Below, in pieces: positions 6,250 through 10,781 of a stretch of 10,781 nucleotides of DNA. Position 1 is the first letter of the stretch; every line of letters starts with the position of its first letter. The notes beneath the pieces were generated by a model. It saw only the letters and a list, made by a program, of their open reading frames with translations, was not told the origin of the DNA and searched no databases. The position numbers and the translations under genes are program-made. The DNA comes from Bradyrhizobium sp. (lineage in GTDB: Bacteria; Pseudomonadota; Alphaproteobacteria; Rhizobiales; Xanthobacteraceae). The DNA is taken from the NCBI GenBank assembly GCA_028290165.1, contig JAQGKJ010000476.1:1-10781 (forward strand). Direction: 5' to 3'.

Positions 6250-7030
6250 GGGCCGGCCACAACGCCGCGACAATCGCATCCAGTCCGTCGGTCAGCGCGG
6301 CGGGGCCGGGCTGCAGGATCAGCGGCGATTTTATTTCGACGATGCGGTCGTTGCGGACGGCGGGAATCTCGCTCCAGCCCGGCCGCTTTCGGATCCTGTC
6401 CGGCACGACTTTCTTGCCGCACCAGGACGCCAGGATCACATCGGGCGCTGCCGCGCGCACGACATCGGGCGAAATGATCCGGTCTTTCGCGGCCTGTTGA
6501 AACCGCAATTTTGGCAGCACGTCTTCGCCGCCGGCGATCTCGATCAGCTCGGAGACCCAGCCGATGCCGCTGATCAGGGGATCGTCCCATTCCTCGAAAT
6601 AGACTTTTGGCTTTTCCGAAGGGCGCGCAGCGGAAGCGATCCCCGCGAGACGCTGCTCGTAGATGCGCGCGAGTTGATCGGCACGATCCGCCGCACCGAC
6701 CAGCGCGCCAAGGGTGCGGATCATCGCCAGAATCCCTGCGATGTCGCGCTGGTTGAAGACATGGATATCGACGCCGGCGCGAACGAGATCGGCAACGATG
6801 TCCGCCTGCAAATCCGAGAAGGCCAACACGAGGTCCGGCTCGAGTGCCAGGATTTTCGGAATGTCGGCCGAAATGAACGCCGATACCCGCGGCTTCTCGC
6901 GCCTCACCCGCGGCGGCCGCACTGCGTAGCCGGAAACGCCGACAATCCGGTCCTGCTCGCCGAGCAGATACAGTGTCTCCACGGTTTCCTCGGTGAGACA
7001 CACGATCCGGCGGGGAGGGAAGTGGCGCAT
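6239..7030 (-). CDS. BtuF-like substrate-binding domain protein without signal peptide
   Basis: The 263-residue sequence fits the class III periplasmic binding protein fold of cobalamin and iron-siderophore transporters (PF01497, BtuF/FhuD type): R-I-V-C-L-T-E-E-T-V-E-T-L near residues 8-20, G-x-x-D-R-I-V-G-V-S-G-Y at 24-35, L-A-L-E-P-D-L-V-L-A at 61-70, E-L-I-E-I-A-G-G at 161-168 and A-A-P-D-V-I-L-A at 194-201. The conserved domain begins almost at the first Met, and there is no signal peptide or lipobox, so the protein is predicted to stay in the cytoplasm unless the start is wrong. No ABC permease or ATPase gene is adjacent. The ATG at 7030 is chosen from the position of the domain; neither it nor the upstream in-frame GTG at 7066 has a good ribosome site. 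The ligand is unknown; cobalamin is the usual annotation for this group. It converges on the M20 gene with a 45-nt gap. Confidence 0.82.
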   Translation of the reverse strand: MRHFPPRRIVCLTEETVETLYLLGEQDRIVGVSGYAVRPPRVRREKPRVSAFISADIPKILALEPDLVLAFSDLQADIVADLVRAGVDIHVFNQRDIAGILAMIRTLGALVGAADRADQLARIYEQRLAGIASAARPSEKPKVYFEEWDDPLISGIGWVSELIEIAGGEDVLPKLRFQQAAKDRIISPDVVRAAAPDVILASWCGKKVVPDRIRKRPGWSEIPAVRNDRIVEIKSPLILQPGPAALTDGLDAIVAALWPAPPS

Positions 7031-7135
7031 GGTGGACGATATGACGAATAATGAACGGCTTGTCACGCGCCGGCGAACGTCATTGCCGGCCTTACTTCGG
7101 AAGTAATCGTTTCACGAGCATGTTTGAGATAAAAC

Positions 7136-7237
7136 CGTCATTCCGGGATGGTCCGGAGGACCAGACCTCAGATGTGCAATTGCACATCGGGGAATCTCGA
7201 GAATCCGGGTTCGCGCTGCGCGCGCCCCGGAATGACG
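7136..7237. repeat. 102-bp palindromic interspersed repeat (Bradyrhizobium type)
   Basis: The element is bounded by a perfect 12-bp terminal inverted repeat, CGTCATTCCGGG at 7136-7147 and CCCGGAATGACG at 7226-7237. Inside are three further palindromes: GGTCC-GGA-GGACC at 7150-7162, an 18-bp perfect palindrome GATGTGCAATTGCACATC at 7171-7188, and TCTCGAGA at 7195-7202. I recognise this block as a sequence found in many copies between genes of Bradyrhizobium; the copy number cannot be checked here. It has no coding content, so it is a REP/MITE-like element. It occupies most of the divergent intergenic region and ends 31 nt before the thioesterase start. Confidence 0.8.
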
Positions 7238-7268
7238 ACTGAAGAAGAAAGCCGGAGGACGACCGACC

Positions 7269-7667
7269 ATGACGCCGCTCGAAAAAGTGAATTCGATGAA
7301 AATGCCCTTTGCCGAGTTGAAGGGCGTGACGTTCACCGAAGCCGAAAAGGATCGCGTGGTGGCGCGGATGCTGGTGCGGCCGGATCTCTGCACCCTCGGA
7401 CACGCGCTTCACGGCGGCGCCATCATGGCGCTTGCGGATTCCGTCGGGGCTGCTGCGACCGTGATCAATTTGCCTGAGGATGCGAAGGGGACCACCACCA
7501 TCGAGAGCAAGACCAATTTCATCGGCGGCGCGAAGGAGGGGATGACGGTCATCGCGACCGCGACGCCGGTGCATCGGGGACGGCGCACCCAGGTCTGGCA
7601 GACGCGGCTGGAGACCGAAGAGGGCAAGTTGGTCGCGATCGTGACCCAGACGCAGATGGTGCTCTGA
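7269..7667 (+). CDS. Hotdog-fold thioesterase, PaaI-like
   Basis: A 132-residue protein of the size and pattern of single-domain hotdog acyl-CoA thioesterases (4HBT/PaaI group), which hydrolyse acyl- or aryl-CoA thioesters in the cytoplasm. The signature L-H-G-G-A-I-M-A-L-A-D lies at residues 47-57; His48, Gly49-Gly50 and Asp57 correspond to the conserved active-site HGG and acidic residue on the central helix. The remaining strands are recognisable, including T-T-I-E-S-K-T-N-F-I near 75-84 and the closing V-A-I-V-T-Q-T-Q. The ATG at 7269 has GGAGG at 7254-7258, a 10-nt spacing. No phenylacetate catabolism genes are adjacent, so the substrate is unknown. The interspersed repeat sits immediately upstream, so the promoter must lie within or beyond it. 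Confidence 0.87.
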   Translation: MTPLEKVNSMKMPFAELKGVTFTEAEKDRVVARMLVRPDLCTLGHALHGGAIMALADSVGAAATVINLPEDAKGTTTIESKTNFIGGAKEGMTVIATATPVHRGRRTQVWQTRLETEEGKLVAIVTQTQMVL

Positions 7668-7739
7668 TAGGCGCGTCGCTGCCGCGTTGGTTAACGAATA
7701 GTTGACGCCACTCTGCCGTTATTTGAGGTGGGAGGCGGG

Positions 7740-7768
7740 TTGAATTCCATGCTGCGATGCACAATATT
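7740..7768 (+). promoter_or_regulatory. Possible sigma-70 type promoter of the GNAT gene
   Basis: TTGAAT at 7740-7745 and AATATT at 7763-7768 are separated by 17 nt and lie about 55 nt before the GTG start. The match to the -10 consensus is poor; the nearby TATAGG at 7774 is too far from this -35. Tentative. Confidence 0.25.
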
Positions 7769-7789
7769 CCTGCTATAGGGATTCGACGC

Positions 7790-7814
7790 CTCCTCGAGGG
7801 CCTTCCTAGAGGAG
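7790..7814 (+). promoter_or_regulatory. Leader stem-loop that can mask the ribosome binding site
   Basis: CTCCTC at 7790-7795 is the exact complement of GAGGAG at 7809-7814, which is the Shine-Dalgarno of the GNAT gene, with a 13-nt loop. The SD is spaced 7 nt from the GTG. If the leader is transcribed this hairpin could limit translation; it may be fortuitous because purine-rich SD sequences pair easily with pyrimidine tracts. Confidence 0.35.
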
Positions 7815-7821
7815 TTATGAA

Positions 7822-8493
7822 GTGCACACCGAAGAAACGACCCGTCCGACGCGCGCCAAAGGCCATGTTCGGACGCTGCGCCAGCAGGAAGAATTGCCGC
7901 TGCTGCGCGACCACCTTCTGAGGCTCGACTGCGAGAGCCGTCACGACCGCTTCCACGGCTTCATGGACGACAGCTTCATCGAAAGCTATGCCGCGAAATG
8001 CGCAGACGACGGCACCGTCATCATTGCGTATATCGAGGACGGCGTGGTGCGTGGCGCCGCCGAGCTGCATCCGCCGGATCAATCACCTGATGGATTGCCG
8101 GAGGTCGCTTTCAGCGTCGAGGCGTCGGTGCGACGGCAGGGCGTCGGCAGCATCCTGTTCAAGAGGCTGATCGCAGAGGCGCGGTCGAAAGGCTATCACT
8201 CTTTGCGGATCACCACCGGCGCGCAGAATCACGCCATGCGGGCGCTCGCCCACAAGTTCGGCGCGCACCTGACATTCCGCCACGGCGAATCCACCGGCAC
8301 TATCGATCTAAAGCAGCAAGCGCAGCCCGAATTCGCAAGGCTTGGTATCTTGACGCCGGCCGAAGCGGCACGCGCGATGATCAATTTCAACCGCGCCTAT
8401 TGGAAGCTGCTGCTGCAGATCTACGGTTGGGGACGGACGGCCCGACTGACGGACGCTGGTGAGCTAATTGCTGATCTCGGATCAAGCGAATAG
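7822..8493 (+). CDS. GNAT family N-acetyltransferase
   Basis: A 223-residue protein with the GNAT acetyl-CoA binding fold at about residues 15-165. The pyrophosphate-binding motif R-R-Q-G-V-G-S lies at 104-110, preceded by the beta-4 strand P-E-V-A-F-S-V-E and followed by the long helix L-F-K-R-L-I-A-E-A-R; motif B is visible as N-H-A-M-R-A-L-A-H-K-F-G-A at 136-148. The region D-R-F-H-G-F at 42-47 is typical of larger bacterial GNATs related to the acetyltransferase domain of PatZ/Pka. A C-terminal extension of about 55 residues has no known domain. The GTG start at 7822 is supported by GAGGAG spaced 7 nt; an ATG at 7817 is in another frame and too close to the SD. Acceptor substrate unknown. 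It ends 12 nt from a convergent gene. Confidence 0.88.
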   Translation: MHTEETTRPTRAKGHVRTLRQQEELPLLRDHLLRLDCESRHDRFHGFMDDSFIESYAAKCADDGTVIIAYIEDGVVRGAAELHPPDQSPDGLPEVAFSVEASVRRQGVGSILFKRLIAEARSKGYHSLRITTGAQNHAMRALAHKFGAHLTFRHGESTGTIDLKQQAQPEFARLGILTPAEAARAMINFNRAYWKLLLQIYGWGRTARLTDAGELIADLGSSE

Positions 8494-8505
8494 CTCCCGC
8501 GCCGT

Positions 8506-8808
8506 TCAGGTGCCCGTGCGCTTGTCGTTGCCGAATTTCCTGACAACCCGGCGTTCCACCACGACTGAGCGCTGCGCGCCCTGTTCGCCTGCAATCACCC
8601 GCGTCGAGGAGCGCGCCGCGGTGCGCCCGGCCTTCCTCACTTCGGCCTGAACGGATTCGATCGGCAGTCCCATCAGCGACGCCGCGATCTCAGCCTGTTC
8701 ATTCTGATCATCGGTGATGCCGATCGCGGCGAAGATGGCTTCTTCCAGCGTCGGCGGATCGCGCCGTACGCGCCGCGGTCCATATTTGGTATTCCAGTCT
8801 TCGCTCAT
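8506..8808 (-). CDS. Conserved-looking 100-aa protein, unknown function
   Basis: The ATG at 8808 is supported by AGAGG spaced 5 nt; an upstream in-frame ATG at 8880 would add 24 residues without a ribosome site. The N-terminus is polar and basic (K-Y-G-P-R-R-V-R-R near 8-16), residues about 19-60 look alpha-helical and well ordered (P-T-L-E-E-A-I-F-A-A-I-G-I-T-D-D), and the C-terminal 40 residues are strongly basic (E-R-R-V-V-R-K-F). No signal peptide or membrane segment is present, so it is cytosolic. The basic tail could bind nucleic acid, but that is only a guess; I do not recognise the family. The gene is convergent with the GNAT gene, 12 nt apart. Confidence 0.72.
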   Translation of the reverse strand: MSEDWNTKYGPRRVRRDPPTLEEAIFAAIGITDDQNEQAEIAASLMGLPIESVQAEVRKAGRTAARSSTRVIAGEQGAQRSVVVERRVVRKFGNDKRTGT

Positions 8809-9001
8809 CGGGGCCTCTCGTCTGATTGGGAATACGTAGGACCCCTCATGTTGCGTTGCAATATGAAATTGGTATGGCAATCCAGCTATGCGTCAGTTGT
8901 TCAGAGGTTTTCCAGTCTTGTGGCGTCATAAATCCGGCTCTTTGAACTTGCTGCCATCACCGCAATGATCTCGTCCCTTTCGTTATCGGCCGCCATCATC
9001 G
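8809..9001. other. Intergenic region, no feature recognised
   Basis: This gap separates two minus-strand genes. It carries the ribosome site of the 8506-8808 gene near its left edge and is otherwise without repeats, hairpins or coding frames that I can support. Confidence 0.4.
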
Positions 9002-9688
9002 CTATGAAATTAAATCGCCAGCACCCGCAAAATTGATCGGCTGCTGCGGCCAGCGTTTCAGCGCGGCATGTCCGGCATCGGTCAGCACGTAAACACCGCG
9101 TTCGGCGCGATCGAACCAGCCATAGACGTTGTGCAACAGGATTTTCGGTGCGTCCGGAATATCTGGCTTGAGATCGCGTACGCGCCGCGGCCCCCGCGCC
9201 AGCGCCGACGCGCAGGCCAGCGCCTGCTGGCGGTAGGCCGTCATGATCGGTGCGCGCGTGCTGCCGCCCAACGCCGGGTCGCCCTTGCGGCGGCGATGCT
9301 CCGCGACCAGGCGCGAGCGCTTTTTGGGATTGCGGCGCGGGCTGGTGGTGGGCGGCTTGACGATGACCTCGACGTCGCCGGTGCTGGTGACCGCGAGCAT
9401 GCCGAAGCCGAGCCGGCGGCAGAGATTGCGATAGCGCGCGTCGCCTTCGCGTCCCTTGCCGCGCGCGGACAGTTTGGCGGCAAGCCAGACCTCGTCGCAG
9501 GCGGCGGCGCGGTCGACTGCCTGCAGCACCAGTTCGAGATTGAACGAAAGCTTCAATTCACCGATCACGACAATCGGGGGATCGTCGCCGCTGAGCGCCA
9601 CGAGGTCGCAGCCGCCGACTTCGCCCTTGACCGTGAAGCCGAGTTTTTCGAGGAAGCGTTTGACGGGCAGATAAAGCGCGGTTTCCAA
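9002..9688 (-). CDS. DUF2161-type protein, putative PD-(D/E)XK phosphodiesterase with C-terminal winged helix
   Basis: The 228-residue protein matches the DUF2161 family as I recall it from alphaproteobacteria, described as putative PD-(D/E)XK-type phosphodiesterases. The nuclease signature is visible: Asp28 in G-C-D-L-V-A-L, then Glu44 and Lys46 in V-I-G-E-L-K-L-S-F, followed by a helix with Gln56 in L-V-L-Q-A-V-D-R. Residues about 112-140 form a very basic linker (R-R-N-P-K-K-R-S-R, H-R-R-R-K), suitable for nucleic acid contact. Residues about 148-212 look like a winged-helix domain ending in W-F-D-R-A-E-R-G-V-Y-V-L-T-D-A-G. The start is a TTG at 9688 with GGAG spaced 5 nt; there is no competing ATG near the conserved N-terminus. 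Activity and biological role are not established; DNA repair, restriction-like or RNA processing roles are all possible. It is divergent from the GrlR-like genes. Confidence 0.82.
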   Translation of the reverse strand: METALYLPVKRFLEKLGFTVKGEVGGCDLVALSGDDPPIVVIGELKLSFNLELVLQAVDRAAACDEVWLAAKLSARGKGREGDARYRNLCRRLGFGMLAVTSTGDVEVIVKPPTTSPRRNPKKRSRLVAEHRRRKGDPALGGSTRAPIMTAYRQQALACASALARGPRRVRDLKPDIPDAPKILLHNVYGWFDRAERGVYVLTDAGHAALKRWPQQPINFAGAGDLIS

Positions 9689-9828
9689 GGGGGCTCCAGT
9701 GTCGTGCCTGCGACTCAGTTTCTCAAGTTTAACCCGGATCGGCGCCGGCGCATGCAGCGGGATTTGATCAGGCAGCGTAGATGCGGCTATCCTGCGCCCG
9801 GGACCAGACGATGGGCGCTACACGTGCG

Positions 9829-9939
9829 ATGATCCGGAATGGGCTCTACCATATCGCCATGGAGATGCCTGACGGCCTTTAGGGCGTCATGGTCGTGCTG
9901 TTAGAGCGTGGCGAAGACGAGATTGCAGGCCGAGATTTT
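9829..9939 (+). pseudogene. Broken GrlR-like gene fragment
   Basis: From the ATG at 9829 the frame reads M-I-R-N-G-L-Y-H-I-A-M-E-M-P-D-G-L, then a TAG at 9880-9882, then G-V-M-V-V-L and, after a few residues, E-I-A-G-R-D-F. This follows the start of domain 2 of the neighbouring protein (I-R-N-G-L-Y-S-I-Q-I-R-M-L-D-G-I ... G-V-M-M-L-H-D-G-R-I-R-G-G-D). Relative to that domain about four codons are missing at the stop, and similarity fades after about 9939. It is therefore best read as the decayed 5' part of a paralogue or of a former extra domain. A recoded or mis-sequenced stop is less likely because the downstream part is also damaged. Confidence 0.65.
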
Positions 9940-9959
9940 CGGGACCGGAGCTGCATCAG

Positions 9960-10664
9960 ATGCTGCAGGGACTTTACAAGGTCGAGATGCATACGGTGCA
10001 CGGCTCGCGCCGCGGCGTTATCTATGTCTATGACGGCAAGATGATGGGCGGCAATTCCGCCATCGCGTTTATCGGCACCTACCGGGAAACCGCCGGCGAG
10101 GTATCGGCCGAAATATCGACGTTGCGCCACAACGAGGATCCGACTTACCAGCCGCTGCTCAAGACCGACAGGGCCACGCTTTCGCTCAAGGGCCGGCAGC
10201 AGGGAGAGCAATATCTTTTCGAAGGCGGCATCACGCAATTGCCCGGCATCGCCTTCAACTCGGTGATGACCCCGATCAGCGAAGCAGCCGCGCCGCCCGT
10301 CGTTGCGAGCGGAAAGGGCGGCATCCGGAACGGCCTTTATTCGATCCAAATCCGGATGCTCGACGGCATCGACGGCGGCAACACCGGCGTCATGATGCTG
10401 CACGATGGCCGCATCCGCGGCGGCGATGCGTTCTTCGACTATATCGGTTCCTACACCAGCGCCAATGGCAGGTGGAAAGGCGAACTCGTCAATCACGAGC
10501 ACACCCCGAGCCAGGGCGAGCGGCCGGTATTCGGCGGCTACGAGGTCGGCATCGGCTTTTCCGGCACCTACACCGACGAGGGCGCCGTCGGGGAAGCCAC
10601 CGCGCTCGCCGGCAAGCGCAGCATCCGCTTCAGCGCGGTCCTGAAGAAGCTCGCGGAAGCTTAA
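9960..10664 (+). CDS. Tandem two-domain GrlR-like protein
   Basis: A 234-residue protein made of two similar domains, about residues 1-107 and 122-234. Both start with G-L-Y-(K/S) and share a G-V strand, D-G-(K/R)-(M/I), G-G, and F/Y-I-G-(T/S)-Y, then a G-x-x-x-x-E strand and an H near E-H-T or R-H-N. This layout matches the small beta-barrel family named after GrlR, the negative regulator of the enteropathogenic E. coli type III secretion locus; Bradyrhizobium has many GrlR-like proteins of unknown role. No type III genes are present here, so a regulatory role is unproven; a calycin-like binding function is equally possible. The ATG at 9960 has GGAG spaced 9 nt. No signal peptide, so cytoplasmic. 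The broken copy lies immediately upstream and the SDR gene converges 3 nt downstream. Confidence 0.78.
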   Translation: MLQGLYKVEMHTVHGSRRGVIYVYDGKMMGGNSAIAFIGTYRETAGEVSAEISTLRHNEDPTYQPLLKTDRATLSLKGRQQGEQYLFEGGITQLPGIAFNSVMTPISEAAAPPVVASGKGGIRNGLYSIQIRMLDGIDGGNTGVMMLHDGRIRGGDAFFDYIGSYTSANGRWKGELVNHEHTPSQGERPVFGGYEVGIGFSGTYTDEGAVGEATALAGKRSIRFSAVLKKLAEA

Positions 10665-10667
10665 GCC

Positions 10668-10781
10668 CTAGACCCGCCCGCTGACTGGGATCAACGCGCC
10701 GGTGACGGCGCTGGCGGCGTCGCTTGCGAGAAACAGGATCACGTTCGCCAGTTCTTGCGGTGTCACCCATTTGCTATAATC
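10668..10781 (-). CDS. C-terminus of a short-chain dehydrogenase/reductase (partial)
   Basis: The last 37 codons of a minus-strand gene enter from the right edge and end at a TAG at 10668-10670. The sequence W-V-T-P-Q-E-L-A-N-V-I-L-F-L-A-S-D-A-A followed by V-T-G-A-L-I-P-V-S-G is the typical end of a classical NAD(P)-dependent short-chain dehydrogenase (FabG-like): a helix before the final strand and the S-D-x-A-S-x-V-T-G motif. The Rossmann glycine motif and catalytic Tyr/Lys lie outside the window, so cofactor and substrate cannot be judged. It is convergent with the GrlR-like gene, with only 3 nt between the stop codons and no room for a separate terminator. Confidence 0.85.
   Translation of the reverse strand, partial: DYSKWVTPQELANVILFLASDAASAVTGALIPVSGRV

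Noticed and set aside
6194..7051. Plus-strand open frame (285 codons) opposite the BtuF-like gene
   Set aside because: The minus-strand protein matches a known fold along its whole length; the antisense frame is a GC-bias artefact.
7031..7135. Search for a cobalamin riboswitch upstream of the BtuF-like gene
   Set aside because: No B12-box-like conserved sequence was recognised, and the space before the interspersed repeat is too short for a typical cobalamin riboswitch.
7817..7921. Short ORF (34 codons, Cys/Lys/Arg-rich) starting at the ATG 5 nt before the GNAT start codon in another frame
   Set aside because: The ribosome site is only 2 nt from this ATG and fits the GTG at 7822 instead; the composition reflects out-of-frame reading.
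9068..9832. Plus-strand open frame (254 codons) opposite the DUF2161-type gene
   Set aside because: The product is Arg/Ala-rich without motifs, and the minus-strand reading has the nuclease signature and a ribosome site.

Overview
The window looks like chromosome of a high-GC alphaproteobacterium of the Rhizobiales, most likely Bradyrhizobium or a close relative such as Rhodopseudomonas. This rests on the GC-rich third codon positions, on the protein families present (a signal-peptide YkuD transpeptidase with a long Ala/Glu/Ser/Lys linker, CreA, a DUF2161-type nuclease, GrlR-like beta-rich proteins, many very small secreted proteins), and on a palindromic interspersed repeat at 7136-7237 that I recognise from that group. 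No tRNA, rRNA, CRISPR array, transposase or phage gene was seen.

Layout. Positions 1-2214 (minus) hold a large exported L,D-transpeptidase followed by the start of a membrane protein that runs off the left edge. Divergent from them is creA (2422-2970, plus). A gene-poor stretch follows (2971-3695), with one doubtful minus-strand ORF and a cluster of GAAAC(C/A)ATT repeats including a perfect 10-bp inverted repeat. Next come four very small genes: two secreted proteins on the plus strand (3696-3857, 3905-4324) converging on a minus-strand pair made of a single-span membrane peptide (4668-4820) and a secreted Cys-pair protein (4390-4647). A 21-bp palindrome at 4850-4870 lies between that pair and a divergent M20 metallopeptidase/deacylase (4910-6193).

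The M20 gene converges on a BtuF-like binding protein without a signal peptide (6239-7030, minus). The 102-bp palindromic repeat separates it from a divergent hotdog thioesterase (7269-7667), followed by a GNAT acetyltransferase (7822-8493). Facing these on the minus strand are a small conserved-looking protein (8506-8808) and a putative PD-(D/E)XK nuclease of the DUF2161 type with a TTG start (9002-9688). The right end has a broken GrlR-like gene remnant (9829-9939), an intact two-domain GrlR-like protein (9960-10664), and the C-terminus of a short-chain dehydrogenase ending 3 nt from it in convergent orientation.

How the genes relate. Most are single-gene or two-gene transcription units in alternating directions, so the window is a patchwork of housekeeping and envelope genes rather than one pathway. 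I found no clear multi-gene novel system. The most unusual signals are the second, catalytically dead YkuD domain of the transpeptidase, the intact tandem GrlR-like protein beside a decayed copy, the repeat/operator-like cluster at 3522-3598, the palindrome at 4850-4870, and the run of tiny exported proteins at 3.7-4.8 kb.
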